DNA of 64,000 nt from Burkholderia lata (GCF_902499335.1 NZ_CABVQK010000016.1:1-64000); one strand, 5' to 3'. Positions 33,977-44,079 are shown, counted from the first letter of the stretch. The notes: generated by a model from the sequence alone, not told the origin. Translations and numbers: made by a program.

Positions 33977-35596
33977 TCACGCCGACATCGCAGACGGGAA
34001 TCGCGAGATCCTCCGAATCAGATCCGAGGCTTTCTCCCCGATCATGATCGTCGGCGCGTTCGTGTTTGCCCCCACCAGCGTCGGCATGATGGAGGCATCA
34101 ACCACACGCAAGCCTTCCGTTCCCCGTACGCGCAACTGAGCGTCGACGACGGCGAGCGCGTCGTTCCCCATGCGACACGTTCCGACCGGGTGGTACACGG
34201 TGTCGGTCCGCTCGCGCAGCAACGCACGAATGTCGTCGTCCGATCGCGACCGGGACGCGAACAGGTCCTCCGTCACTAACTCGGACATCGCCGGCGCCGC
34301 CATCAACCGCCGGGTCAGCTTGTATCCGTCGACCAGGACTTCGAGATCATCCTCGTGATCGAGGAATGCCGGGTCGATCAACGGCGCGTCCAGCGGATCG
34401 GCGCTTCGCAACTTGACCGATCCACGGCTTTTCGGCCTCAGCAGGCACACGTGACAGGAAATGCCATGTCCGAGCTGCACCTTCCTTCCGTGATCGTTGA
34501 CGGGCCCGACGACAAAGTGCATCTGCACATCCGGTCGGTCCAGATCGGGACGCGTCTTCAGGAACGCGCCGCCCTCGGCAAAGTTGGTGGTCAGGGTACC
34601 GGTCCGCGAGTTCCGGTATTGCCGGATGTCGCCCAGCGTCTTGATCCCGCCGCGTACCGACACGCCGAGCGCATCCAGGCTGTTCGTCTTGTAGCTGACA
34701 ACGAAGTCCGGGTGATCCTGCAGGTTTTCTCCAACGCCCGGGAGATCGGCTACGACCTTGATCCCGTGACGCTCGAGTTCGTCCTTCGGCCCGACGCCGG
34801 ACAACATCAGCAGCTGAGGCGATTGGAACGCGCCCGCAGAAAGGATCACCTCTTTCTTCGCCCAGATCGTCTCGACATTCCCCCCACGCGTGACCTCGAC
34901 ACCAACGGCCCTTTTACCGTCGAACACGATGCGCCTGACCTGCGCGCCGGTCTCCACCGTCAGATTGCCGCGCGCTTTCATGTGCGGAAAAAGATAGGCA
35001 CGTGCGGCACTCCAGCGCTCGCCATTCTTCTGGGTCACCTGGTAAATGCCGACACCTTCCTGCTCCGCACCGTTGAAATCGTCCGTGACGGGCAGGCCGC
35101 ACTCGCGTGCGGCGTCCAGCCAGCGCGCCTGGAATGGATTGTCCGTCCTCAGGTCGCCGACCCACAGCGGGCCGCCGCGCCCGTGCCATTCATTGCCAAG
35201 CCGCTCGTTGTGCTCGCTTCGCTTGAAATACGGGAAGACGTCGTTCCAGCCCCAGCCTTCGTTGCCGAGTTCAGCCCAGTCGTCGTAGTCGGCATGATGG
35301 CCGCGCGTATACACCATCGCATTGATCGCGGACGATCCGCCCAACGCCTTGCCACGCGGCTGGTAGCCGCGCCGCCCCAGCAGCCCCTTCTGGGGCACCG
35401 TCTCGAACGCCCAGTTGTTCAATCGAGACGGGATCATCAGCACCAGGGCGGCCGGCACGTTGATGGGCCATCCATCGCCCTTGCCACCGGCTTCGAAGAG
35501 GCACAGCGTCACATCGGGGTCTTCGGTCAAACGCGAAGCCAGCACACTGCCTGCCGAGCCGCCGCCTACAACAAGATAATCGAATGAGTTCTTCAC
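33977..35596 (-). CDS. GMC-family FAD alcohol dehydrogenase (AlkJ/choline dehydrogenase-like)
   Basis: A 539-residue flavoprotein that would oxidise a primary or secondary alcohol, passing electrons to the quinone pool or another acceptor. FAD motifs are VVGGGSAGSVLASRL at the N-terminus and RGKALGGSSAINAMVYTRG. The active-site His is in VYHPVGTCRMG, with a second polar residue in ANTNAPTIMIGEKASDLI. The start was placed at a GTG 6 residues before the FAD motif. A TTG 14 codons upstream is also open. Last gene of the BVMO1 unit, 222 bp after the hydrolase, with no operator in that gap. Confidence 0.88.
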   Translation of the reverse strand: MKNSFDYLVVGGGSAGSVLASRLTEDPDVTLCLFEAGGKGDGWPINVPAALVLMIPSRLNNWAFETVPQKGLLGRRGYQPRGKALGGSSAINAMVYTRGHHADYDDWAELGNEGWGWNDVFPYFKRSEHNERLGNEWHGRGGPLWVGDLRTDNPFQARWLDAARECGLPVTDDFNGAEQEGVGIYQVTQKNGERWSAARAYLFPHMKARGNLTVETGAQVRRIVFDGKRAVGVEVTRGGNVETIWAKKEVILSAGAFQSPQLLMLSGVGPKDELERHGIKVVADLPGVGENLQDHPDFVVSYKTNSLDALGVSVRGGIKTLGDIRQYRNSRTGTLTTNFAEGGAFLKTRPDLDRPDVQMHFVVGPVNDHGRKVQLGHGISCHVCLLRPKSRGSVKLRSADPLDAPLIDPAFLDHEDDLEVLVDGYKLTRRLMAAPAMSELVTEDLFASRSRSDDDIRALLRERTDTVYHPVGTCRMGNDALAVVDAQLRVRGTEGLRVVDASIMPTLVGANTNAPTIMIGEKASDLIRRISRFPSAMSA

Positions 35597-35818
35597 GGGT
35601 CCGTGTCCTCGATAGATGCTTGAGCGCTTCACAAGCAACTACCTGATGCATCGATTGCGCCAATCACGTCGCGGCTTCACCGAGCCGTTGCGCAATCGGC
35701 TTCATTCCGTCATGCATCAGAACTGCGTGGCCGCACCGGCAGCGTTGGAGGTCATCCATCGAACCGCGTGCGGCCACGAAATGGCGAAAAGCGAAATCAA
35801 GTCGCTAACGCCAACGTA

Positions 35819-36769
35819 TCAATGGTGCCGCGCGCCGCCGAGTACCTTTCGAAAACTCGCGATGCCCTTCTCGATCCACGCCTGCGCGCCCGGGGAGATC
35901 GCCCCCATGTCGAAGAACCCGTGAATCATGCCGTCGCACCGGATCGTGTCGACCTTGACGCCGCTTGCGTGGAGCAAGCGACCGTAGGCTTCGCCCTCGT
36001 CGCGCAGCGGATCGAATTCGGCGGTCAGGATGACCGCGGGCGGCAGCCCGGCAAGGTCCTTCGCACGGATCGGCGCCAGTCGCGCATCCTCCCGGTTGGT
36101 ACCGTCGAGCACGTAATGCCGGTCAAACCAGGCGATCGTCTCGAGATCGAGCAGGTAGCCTTCGCCGTTTTCCTTGAAGGAAGGAAAATCGGAGCGGTCC
36201 TGTGCTACCGCGGGATAGATCAGGAACTGGGCGGACAGCGAAATGCCGTCGGCGTGCAGTTGCTGGGTCACGACAGCCGCAAGATTGCCGCCAGCGCTAT
36301 CTCCGGCCACCGCCACGACGTCGCTTCCGCCCAGCTCACCCGCGTTCGCGATCACCCATTTGGTCGCGGCAATCGCATCGTCCGCCGGGGCCGGATACGG
36401 ATGCTCCGGAGCCAGCCGGTAATCCACCGAGACGACGACCGCGTTCGCGCCACGAGCCAGCTCTCGACAAATGTTGTCGTGGGTGTCCAGATCGCCAATG
36501 ACAAACCCGCCGCCATGGAGATAGACGACCGTCGGCAGATGACGCTCCTGGGTCGGACGATAGAGCCGCGCCCGCAGCGGTCCGGCCGCGCCGGGAACGG
36601 TCATGTCTTCCACGCCGTGAATGTCGACAACGGACTCTGGCGCGCGAACGGCGCGTGCCAGGTGCTGCATCAATCCGCGCGCCTCTTCCGGGGTCGACTG
36701 CGGCAGCGGTTTCGCGCCGGACCCGGCAAAGGATTCGAGAAAGCCAGCGAGGTGCAAATCGAGTGCCAT
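35819..36769 (-). CDS. Alpha/beta hydrolase 1, HSL/acetyl-hydrolase type
   Basis: A 316-residue serine esterase of the hormone-sensitive-lipase group. The oxyanion motif is HGGGFVIGD, the nucleophile Ser is in GDSAGGN, the Asp in EFDPLRDEG and the His in GMIHGFFD. Just downstream of BVMO1, it is the natural partner to hydrolyse the ester or lactone that the BVMO makes. It is 33 bp from the BVMO1 stop, so co-transcribed. Confidence 0.88.
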   Translation of the reverse strand: MALDLHLAGFLESFAGSGAKPLPQSTPEEARGLMQHLARAVRAPESVVDIHGVEDMTVPGAAGPLRARLYRPTQERHLPTVVYLHGGGFVIGDLDTHDNICRELARGANAVVVSVDYRLAPEHPYPAPADDAIAATKWVIANAGELGGSDVVAVAGDSAGGNLAAVVTQQLHADGISLSAQFLIYPAVAQDRSDFPSFKENGEGYLLDLETIAWFDRHYVLDGTNREDARLAPIRAKDLAGLPPAVILTAEFDPLRDEGEAYGRLLHASGVKVDTIRCDGMIHGFFDMGAISPGAQAWIEKGIASFRKVLGGARHH

Positions 36770-36802
36770 AACATCACCTTTTAATCGAACGTTGCTCGGA
36801 GA

Positions 36803-38293
36803 TCAGCGATACACGAGGACTTCGGAATCCGGGTTCAATTCCGGAATGGTCTGGCGCTCCTCCTCGTACTCGAAGTGGTGCTGCCACGGCATGCGATCGC
36901 CACGCGAGTGCATCTGGTGTTGCGACCGCATCACGTACCCGGCGTTGAAGTTGTTCGGGTCCGTCCACGGCAGACGCTGCATGTCGGCGTCTTCGGCGCG
37001 CAGGCACGGTTCCACCGTCTTCGCACCCACCTTGTCCATGTGCGCAAGGACGCGGCAGGTGAATTCGCAGACGAGGTCGGCGCGCAGCGTCCAGCTCGAC
37101 CGGTAGTAGCCGTAGATGAACGCCATGTTCGGGATACCTTCGATCATCATTCCCCGATACGAAACCCGCTTGGTCATGTCGACCGGATCTCCGTCGACGT
37201 GGAAGGCAATCTGGCCGAATGCACTCATGTCGAAGCCGGTCGCCGTCACGACGATGTCCGCCTGCAGGTGCTCCCCCGACGCCAACGTGATGCCGCTTTC
37301 GTCGAACGCTTCGATGGTGTCCGTCACGACGGATGCCTTCCCGTCCCGGATGGCCGTGAAGAGGTCGCCCTCGGGCACCGCCGCCACGCGCTGCTGCCAC
37401 GGGCGATAGCTGGGATTGAAGTGCTTGTCGACGTCAAAGCCTTCCGGCAGCTGTTGCCTAGTCTCGTTGATCAGCCAGTCGCGAACGGCGTCCGGGTTCG
37501 CTGAGGACAGGTTGATCAGGTCGAACGTCTGCTTCAGGTGCGCGCGCCGCAGAATCTCCGACCGCCATTCCTCGGGAAGGCTCAGTTCGCGAAGCGTCGC
37601 GTCGAGCTGGTGGGTCCACGGAACCGCCGTGAAGAACGTCGGCGACCGTTGCAGCATCGTCACATGCGCGGCGATGCCGGCCATCGCCGGAATCAGCGTC
37701 GCGGCGGTCGCGCCCGAGCCGATCACGACCACGCGCTTCCCGGCATAGTCGAGGTCTTCCGGCCAGTGCTGCGGATGAACGACCGTTCCCTTGTAGCGAT
37801 CGAAGCCGTTCCACTTCGGCGTAAAGCCCTGGCGATGATCGTAGTACCCCGCCCCCAGCCACAGGAAGTCGGTGGTGAGCGAGAAGTGTTCGCCCGTATC
37901 GTTGCGCGATACCTCGACCGTCCAGCGCTTCTGTTCGCTCGACCAGCTCACCGTTTGAACACGATGCCCGTAGCGGATCTTCGAACCGAGGTCATATTCC
38001 TTGATGACCTCTCCCAGATAGCCGTGGATCTCGTCCGCCGTGGCGATCGAGCGACCCTGCCACGGGCGGAAGCCGAACGCATACGTGTACAGGTCGCTGT
38101 CGGAGCGCGCGCCGGGGTAGCGATGGGTCCACCACGTACCGCCGAATCCGTCCATGGCTTCCAGGATGGCGAACGAGCGGCCCGGCAGGTTCATGCGGAG
38201 ATGACAGGCGGCATCGATCCCCGAGATCCCCGCCCCGATGATTAGTACATCTACGTGCTCAGGCGAACACGAATCTGCTTGATTCTTAGTCAT
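36803..38293 (-). CDS. Baeyer-Villiger monooxygenase 1 (EthA-like flavoprotein)
   Basis: A 496-residue FAD/NADPH monooxygenase expected to insert oxygen next to a carbonyl. GAGISGID binds FAD and VVIGSGATAATL binds NADPH. The type I BVMO fingerprint is present as YKGTVVHPQHWPED, with Tyr in place of the usual first Phe, as in EthA-like enzymes (FRG.IVHPQHWPED). First gene of a three-gene unit with hydrolase 1 and the GMC oxidoreductase, behind a tandem operator 52-78 bp upstream. Confidence 0.9.
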   Translation of the reverse strand: MTKNQADSCSPEHVDVLIIGAGISGIDAACHLRMNLPGRSFAILEAMDGFGGTWWTHRYPGARSDSDLYTYAFGFRPWQGRSIATADEIHGYLGEVIKEYDLGSKIRYGHRVQTVSWSSEQKRWTVEVSRNDTGEHFSLTTDFLWLGAGYYDHRQGFTPKWNGFDRYKGTVVHPQHWPEDLDYAGKRVVVIGSGATAATLIPAMAGIAAHVTMLQRSPTFFTAVPWTHQLDATLRELSLPEEWRSEILRRAHLKQTFDLINLSSANPDAVRDWLINETRQQLPEGFDVDKHFNPSYRPWQQRVAAVPEGDLFTAIRDGKASVVTDTIEAFDESGITLASGEHLQADIVVTATGFDMSAFGQIAFHVDGDPVDMTKRVSYRGMMIEGIPNMAFIYGYYRSSWTLRADLVCEFTCRVLAHMDKVGAKTVEPCLRAEDADMQRLPWTDPNNFNAGYVMRSQHQMHSRGDRMPWQHHFEYEEERQTIPELNPDSEVLVYR

Positions 38294-38344
38294 GAGATCC
38301 CTCCGATGACCAGTTATTGAAAATATCCGTAACGCCGCACGACT

Positions 38345-38371
38345 AGATCATTAGACTTGGTCATGCGACTA
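38345..38371 (-). promoter_or_regulatory. Tandem operator just before BVMO1
   Basis: AGATCATTAGACTT (38345-38358) and TGGTCATGCGACTA (38358-38371), 13 bp apart. Confidence 0.7.
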
Positions 38372-38508
38372 CGCAGGAAAGAGACGCCCACACGTGTATG
38401 CCAGCGACAACGCTTCAAACCAGCACGAGACAACCATCCATGCGCCCGACCGGACATGCACGCCGGTCACTGATGTGCGCATCCCGGTTTGACCGGCCAC
38501 CCCGAACA

Positions 38509-38535
38509 TGATCAATTGACCAAGTTCCACGGTTC
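38509..38535 (-). promoter_or_regulatory. Second operator in the BVMO1 leader
   Basis: TGATCAATTGACCA (38509-38522) is strong. AAGTTCCACGGTTC (38522-38535) is a weak second copy at the same 13-bp register. Confidence 0.6.
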
Positions 38536-38632
38536 CCAGTCTATGCAGTCGGGGGGCAATTTGAATCAGGAGTTTCCATTACACGATCGGTCGCGAAGGT
38601 TGCATGCGCCGGCCCGCGCGACGACCAAAGCG

Positions 38633-39616
38633 TCAAACATCGAAACCGTCTTTTTCGGCAAGCCGCCAGACAAAGGAAACGGCGCGATCCAGCAGGTATC
38701 TCGCTGCCGGGATAGTGCGGGCGGCGGTGATGATGCCGTGATGATGCCCGGGCAGATGGTGATGCTCGACCTTGCTCCCGGCGCGGGCCGCGCATGACGC
38801 GTACGCAATGCCTTCGTCACATAGCGGGTCCAGCCCCACCGTGGCAACGAACATCGGCGGCTGCCGCCGGCCATCCGCATGCAGCAGCGGGGACAGGCGC
38901 GGCAGATCAAACGGTGTGCCAACCGGCACGTAGTGTTCCCGGAACCAGAGCATCGACTCGGCGACGAGCGGAAATCCGCCTTGAATGCGCTGATATGACG
39001 GGCGCGACGCCGTCAGGTCCGTCACGGGATAAAACAGGATCTGCCCGACGATCGAGGGCCCCGCCGGCGATGCAGCATTGGCGATGATGGTCGCCATGTT
39101 GCCACCGGCGCTGTCGCCCGCCAGGATCACCCGAGACGCGTTGATGGAGAGCACAGACGCGTTGGCGATCAGGTAGTCCAGCGCCCGCTCGCAGTCTTCG
39201 AGCGGGCCCGGCCAACGGTGCTCCGGCGATAGCCGGTACTCCACCGATGCGACAGCACACCCGCCATGCCGTGCGAGATGACGGCAGATGCCGTCATGCG
39301 TGTCCACGCTGCCGATCACCCACCCGCCGCCGTGAATGAAGACGACAAGCGGGTTGTCCTCGGCACCCACCCCGGCGGGCGGACGATAGAGCCGTACGCG
39401 AATGCTGCCGTCCGCGACGGGAACACCGATATCGTCATGGACGACAGCCTCGTCACCCGTGAGGCCGTTCAATTCGCAGGCACGCACGAAGTTCACGCGC
39501 GACTGGTCGACGGAAAAGCTGCCGTAATGCCGTCCGCCCAGTTCGCGGAACGCCCTAACGGCGTCCCGAGCATCGTCAGCCACCTCGGTCAGCGGCAACC
39601 AGTGCACCGATGTCAT
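38633..39616 (-). CDS. Alpha/beta hydrolase 2, HSL type
   Basis: A 327-residue esterase with HGGGWVIGS, nucleophile Ser in GDSAGGN, Asp in GLDPLCDEG and His in LPGHHHGI. Same family as hydrolase 1 but clearly diverged. It follows BVMO2 by 12 bp and is the likely partner for that enzyme's ester product. The second of two close ATGs was chosen because GGGG lies 6 bases before it. A fragment resembling its 3' end is found near 20.45 kb. Confidence 0.87.
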   Translation of the reverse strand: MTSVHWLPLTEVADDARDAVRAFRELGGRHYGSFSVDQSRVNFVRACELNGLTGDEAVVHDDIGVPVADGSIRVRLYRPPAGVGAEDNPLVVFIHGGGWVIGSVDTHDGICRHLARHGGCAVASVEYRLSPEHRWPGPLEDCERALDYLIANASVLSINASRVILAGDSAGGNMATIIANAASPAGPSIVGQILFYPVTDLTASRPSYQRIQGGFPLVAESMLWFREHYVPVGTPFDLPRLSPLLHADGRRQPPMFVATVGLDPLCDEGIAYASCAARAGSKVEHHHLPGHHHGIITAARTIPAARYLLDRAVSFVWRLAEKDGFDV

Positions 39617-39628
39617 GTGCATCCCCGC

Positions 39629-41092
39629 TCAGATCGCAGCGAACACGCTTTGATCCCATTGCGTCGCGGCGCGGTACTCGTCCACCGTGCCCGGCCAGTT
39701 GTTGATCACCTTGCCTTGCGCGTTCTTGTACCAGCTCGAGCAGCCCGCCGAAAACGCCGAACCGATCATCGCCGATTGCAGTTTGCCGTTGTATTCGTCG
39801 AACACGGCCCTGTCGACGTCGACTGCCTTCACGCCGGCCGAAGCCATGCCGCCGATCGCGTCGATGATGTAGTTCTGCTGGATCTCGAGCATCGACACGA
39901 TGGAGTTGTGGTTCAGGTTCGTGTTCGGACCGTACAGCATGAACATGTTCGGAAAGCCCGGCACGGTCATGCCCAGATAGGCTTCCGGGCCGTCTTCCCA
40001 CGCCTGGGCCAACGTGCGGTCCGTTCCGCGAACCTGCAGGCTGCCCTGGAAAGCCTGGCTCTCGAATCCGGTTCCGAACACGACCACGTCGAACGGGAGC
40101 AGACGGCCGTCCCGGGTCACGATGCCCTCGTCGACGAACGATTCCACCCCCGCCGTCTCCAGCGCGACGTTGTCGCGCATGAGCGCCGGATAGTAGTCGT
40201 CCGATCGCAGAATCCGTTTGCACGCGTATTCATAATCCGGCGTCAGCTGCTCGCGCAGTACCGGGTCGGGCACCTGGCGATGAAGGTGTGCCAACGCGAG
40301 ACTCTTGCCTTCCACCTGTGCGTTGGAACCCATCCGTGTACGCTCGAACCCGGACTCGCGGAATGCGTGCAGCGATTTCCTGCTTTCTTCGAAGAGATGG
40401 GGCTCGCGCTCGTAGGTATCGAGTTGCTCCGTCGAGAAGACGATCTGGTTGCGCGGCATGATCCAGTTCGCGCTTCGCTGGAATACCGTCAGGTGATCGA
40501 CCTTCGGCGCGATGAGCGGCACATACTGCACGGCGCTGGCGGCGTTTCCGATGCTTGCCACACGCTTGCCGCTCAAGTCCACGTCGTGCCGCCACTCGGC
40601 GGAGTGGAAATAGTCTCCGTTGAACTCCGCCAGGCCGCGCACCGACGGAATCATCGGACGGTTCAGTTGCCCCCACGCCGGCACAAAGAAGCGAGCGGTC
40701 ATCCGGGAACCGTCGTTCAGCTCGAACCGCCAGAGGCTTGCGCCTGCATCCCATTCTGCACTGCGAATCTCGCTGTTGAAACGCAGGTGTTCCGTCAGGT
40801 CGAACCGCGTGGCAAGCGATTTCAAATAATGCAGCAGCTCGTTCCGGCCGGCATACATGGCGCTCACGCGCAAATGCGGATGGAAGCTGTAGCAGTACAG
40901 GTGCGATTCGGTATCGCATGCCGCGCCGGGATACGAATTGTCCAGCCAGACGCCACCGAGATCGGGACGCTTCTCCAGCACGACAAAGTCGTCGATGCCC
41001 GCGATTTTCATGCGGGCGGCCATGCCGAGGCCTCCGAAGCCTGCACCCAAGATAACGACCTCGTGGTGCTCAATCCTTTCTACATTGTTCAC
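39629..41092 (-). CDS. Baeyer-Villiger monooxygenase 2
   Basis: A 487-residue flavoprotein monooxygenase. LGAGFGGLG and KRVASIGNAASAVQYVP are the two dinucleotide-binding motifs. The full type I fingerprint F-x-G-x3-H-x3-W reads FNGDYFHSAEW. YPGAACDTESHLYCYSF and FGTGFESQAF are also typical. It differs strongly from BVMO1, so the two may act on different ketones or at different pathway steps. It lies between the iron-type alcohol dehydrogenase and hydrolase 2 on one strand. Confidence 0.9.
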   Translation of the reverse strand: MNNVERIEHHEVVILGAGFGGLGMAARMKIAGIDDFVVLEKRPDLGGVWLDNSYPGAACDTESHLYCYSFHPHLRVSAMYAGRNELLHYLKSLATRFDLTEHLRFNSEIRSAEWDAGASLWRFELNDGSRMTARFFVPAWGQLNRPMIPSVRGLAEFNGDYFHSAEWRHDVDLSGKRVASIGNAASAVQYVPLIAPKVDHLTVFQRSANWIMPRNQIVFSTEQLDTYEREPHLFEESRKSLHAFRESGFERTRMGSNAQVEGKSLALAHLHRQVPDPVLREQLTPDYEYACKRILRSDDYYPALMRDNVALETAGVESFVDEGIVTRDGRLLPFDVVVFGTGFESQAFQGSLQVRGTDRTLAQAWEDGPEAYLGMTVPGFPNMFMLYGPNTNLNHNSIVSMLEIQQNYIIDAIGGMASAGVKAVDVDRAVFDEYNGKLQSAMIGSAFSAGCSSWYKNAQGKVINNWPGTVDEYRAATQWDQSVFAAI

Positions 41093-41144
41093 GGTGCACT
41101 CTCTATATCAACGTTACGGCGACTACGGATTTTCCGGCGTCGGT

Positions 41145-42311
41145 TCAATAGGCCTGTTCATACAAACGCAATGCGTCCGACTCCGTGACAACGACCGGAT
41201 TGTTCAACAGCAAGCGCTGCTGCTTCATCGCATCTGCCGCCAGGGTTGGCAGGCTCGAATGCGTGACTCCCACGTCGCGGAGACGACGCGGCGCGCCGGA
41301 TCGGTCCATCAGGTCTTCCATGAATCCGATGAACGCCGCCGTGCGCTCCGTGGCGTCGCCTTTTCCACCCGCGCCTACGACGTCTGCCAGCTCTGAATAT
41401 TGCGAAGCGGCCGCTGCGGCGTTGAAACGCAGCACGGGTGCGAGCATCAATGCGTTGGACAAGCCATGCGGGATATGGAAATGGCCACCCAACGGATACG
41501 CCAGCGCATGGACCGCGGCCACCGGGGCATTGGCGAAGGCCTGCCCGGCCAGCGTGGCGCCCAGCAGCATTGCTTCACGTGCGCGCCGGTCTTCCCCGTT
41601 TTCGCAAGCCGGGATCAGGTTGCTCACCAGCAATCGCAATGCCTCACGCGCGAGAGCGTCGGAGATGGCATTCTTCTTGTGCTTGCTGGTATAGGCCTCG
41701 ATCGCGTGAACCATCGCGTCGATGCCCGTTGCAGCGGTATGGCTGCGTGGCAGACCGACCGTCAGCTCGGCGTCCAGGATCACTTTGTCGGCATACAGCT
41801 GACGTGCGACGATTCCCATCTTGGTTGTTTCGTTAACCGAAACGATGGAAATGTTGGTGACTTCCGACCCGGTGCCCGCCGTTGTAGGAATTTGCACCAA
41901 CGGCAGGCGCGCGCCCCGGACGTTGCCGATTCCGTACATTTCCGCGAGCGACTGCTGCGAGACAGTGAGAACGGCGGCCAGTTTGGCGATGTCCATCGAC
42001 GAGCCGCCGCCCAGGCCAATGACGATGTCCGCCTCTGCACTGCGCGCGAACTCGACGCAACGCGAGACCACGATCTCCGGCGGGTCGGCCACGACCTCGT
42101 CGAAAACCGCCACACGGAATCCCTCAGCCACCAACGACGCTTTCGCCGGCTCCAGCACGCCGGCCTTGTGCAGTCCGGCGTCGGTAACGATCAGGACTTG
42201 ACGGCGCTCCGTCCATGCCGCCATCACCTGACCCAAGCGGCGCGCACAACCCCATTCCTGGAGAATGGACGGAACAGTTTCGAAGAGCATCGACTGCGGG
42301 GAGATTTCCAT
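41145..42311 (-). CDS. Iron-containing alcohol dehydrogenase
   Basis: A 388-residue group III alcohol dehydrogenase that would oxidise the alcohol released by ester hydrolysis, or supply the ketone for the BVMO. The NAD loop is GGGSSMDIAKL. The metal-binding region is VHALAYPLGGHFHIPHGL with its conserved histidines. The start MEISPQS follows AAGGAAACG. An upstream extension to 42356 overlaps the end of the aldehyde dehydrogenase gene. A 104-bp frameshifted piece of this gene is found at 8747-8850. Confidence 0.9.
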   Translation of the reverse strand: MEISPQSMLFETVPSILQEWGCARRLGQVMAAWTERRQVLIVTDAGLHKAGVLEPAKASLVAEGFRVAVFDEVVADPPEIVVSRCVEFARSAEADIVIGLGGGSSMDIAKLAAVLTVSQQSLAEMYGIGNVRGARLPLVQIPTTAGTGSEVTNISIVSVNETTKMGIVARQLYADKVILDAELTVGLPRSHTAATGIDAMVHAIEAYTSKHKKNAISDALAREALRLLVSNLIPACENGEDRRAREAMLLGATLAGQAFANAPVAAVHALAYPLGGHFHIPHGLSNALMLAPVLRFNAAAAASQYSELADVVGAGGKGDATERTAAFIGFMEDLMDRSGAPRRLRDVGVTHSSLPTLAADAMKQQRLLLNNPVVVTESDALRLYEQAY

Positions 42312-42340
42312 TGACGTTTCCTTGATGCAGACGTTGGCAG

Positions 42341-43834
42341 TTAGACCTGGCTGCACATGTACTTGATTTCCAGGTATTCCTCGATGCCATAACGGGAACC
42401 CTCCCGGCCAAGGCCCGATTGCTTGACTCCGCCGAACGGCGCGACCTCGTTGGAAATCACGCCGGTATTCAGGCCGACCATGCCATACTCGAGTGCCTCA
42501 CCCACACGCCAGATGCGGCCGTGGTCGCGTGTATAGAGATAGGCTGCGAGCCCGTACTCGGTGTCGTTGGCCATCGCGATGGCTTCTGCTTCATCCTCGA
42601 AGCGGAACACCGGGCCGACGGGCCCGAAGAGTTCCTCGCGTGCGAGACGCATGGCCGGCGTCGCATCGGCAATGACGGTCGGCTCGAAGAACGTGCCCCC
42701 AAGCTGATGGCCTTTCCCGCCCGTGACGATTCGTGCGCCCTTGCTTACGGCATCGTCGATCAGCTGATTCAGGTGGTCACAGGCGGACTTCTGGATCAGC
42801 GGCCCCTGCTGCACCCCCGGTTCGATGCCGTTTCCTACCTTGAGTGCCTCGACTCGCCGGGCGAGCGCGTCGACGAAGCGGTCGTGAATGCCTGCCTGGA
42901 CGAGAAAGCGATTGGCGCACACACAGGTCTGGCCGCTATTCCGGTACTTCGACGCCATCGCACCTTCGATCACCGCGTCGAGGTCCGCATCGTCGAACAC
43001 GATGAAAGGTGCGTTGCCGCCGAGTTCGAGAGAGAGTCGCTTGATCGTCCCGGACGATTGACTCATGAGCACACGGCCGACTTCGGTCGAACCGGTAAAC
43101 GAAAGCTTGCGCACGATCGGGCTGGCCGTGAGCACCGCGCCGATCTCGCGCGACGGGCCGCACACCACTTGAAGGACACCCGCCGGAATGCCCGCTCGCT
43201 CGGCCAGGACGGCAAGCGCAAGCGCCGTCAGCGGCGTCAGGTCCGCCGGGCGCACGATGATGGAGCAACCCGCAGCCAGTGCCGGTGCAACCTTGCGCGT
43301 GATCATCGCGGCAGGAAAATTCCACGGCGTGATCGCGGCACACACACCGATCGGCTGACGAATGACGACGATGCGCTTGTCACCTTGCGGGTGAGGAATG
43401 ACGTCGCCGTATACGCGCTTCGCTTCTTCGGCGAACCACTCCACGAAAGAAGCGGCATACATGATTTCGCCGCGGGCCTCCGCCAGCGGCTTGCCCTGCT
43501 CCGACGTCATGATCAATGCGAGGTCGTCGGCATTCGCCACGATCAAGTCGTACCAGGCGCGCAGTATCTTCGCGCGCTCGTGGCTGGTCCGCTTCTGCCA
43601 GCCTTGTTGTGCGAGCGACGACGATGCAATGGCTTGCTCCACCGCTGCGGCGCCGAGGCTGGCCACGCGGGCCAGGATGTCACCCGTGGCCGGATTCGTG
43701 ACGGGAAACGAGCGGCCATCCGTACCCTCCTCCCATCCCGACGCAAGCCACGCACGCGTCTCCAGCAAGGAGCCGTCTCGCAGTTGGGCGCGCAGCGCCG
43801 AGGGGTCAATCGCTTGATTCTTCCTGCTGTGCAT
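42341..43834 (-). CDS. Aldehyde dehydrogenase 2, succinate-semialdehyde dehydrogenase-like
   Basis: A 497-residue aldehyde dehydrogenase. TPWNFPAAMITRKVAPALAAGC, the catalytic Glu in LSLELGGNAPFIVF and the Cys in SGQTCVCANRFL follow the GabD pattern. A role on an omega-semialdehyde or another aldehyde in the BVMO branch is likely. The start MHSRKNQA was chosen by the GGATGAG site and family length. The frame is open upstream to 44086 but that part is not protein-like. First gene of the ALDH2-FeADH-BVMO2-hydrolase 2 operon. Confidence 0.88.
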   Translation of the reverse strand: MHSRKNQAIDPSALRAQLRDGSLLETRAWLASGWEEGTDGRSFPVTNPATGDILARVASLGAAAVEQAIASSSLAQQGWQKRTSHERAKILRAWYDLIVANADDLALIMTSEQGKPLAEARGEIMYAASFVEWFAEEAKRVYGDVIPHPQGDKRIVVIRQPIGVCAAITPWNFPAAMITRKVAPALAAGCSIIVRPADLTPLTALALAVLAERAGIPAGVLQVVCGPSREIGAVLTASPIVRKLSFTGSTEVGRVLMSQSSGTIKRLSLELGGNAPFIVFDDADLDAVIEGAMASKYRNSGQTCVCANRFLVQAGIHDRFVDALARRVEALKVGNGIEPGVQQGPLIQKSACDHLNQLIDDAVSKGARIVTGGKGHQLGGTFFEPTVIADATPAMRLAREELFGPVGPVFRFEDEAEAIAMANDTEYGLAAYLYTRDHGRIWRVGEALEYGMVGLNTGVISNEVAPFGGVKQSGLGREGSRYGIEEYLEIKYMCSQV

Positions 43835-44079
43835 CTCATCCACGAGCACCGTCTCCAGAAATTCTTGTTTTTTCAACCCAGGCGCTTTAAGCCGACAGGC
43901 AAAAACCGCTCGGGCGTCGATACGCAGACGCCTGCTCCATCGCCCAGGATTTCGCCTGACTTCAGGTAGTCGGTGCGGGCCAATGGCTCCGCCACGCGGA
44001 AGTCTTCGCAAAACGTTGCCCACCCTGGGAAAGTCCGCGCCTGAGCAGTGACTTCCATTTGGGGATGAAACAGACATGT

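Larger units (their letters stand above)
38294..38632. other. 339-bp leader of the BVMO1 unit
   Basis: Contains two tandem operators (38345-38371 and 38509-38535) and the GGAGTTTCCATTA block shared with 20.3 kb. No gene seen. Confidence 0.6.
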
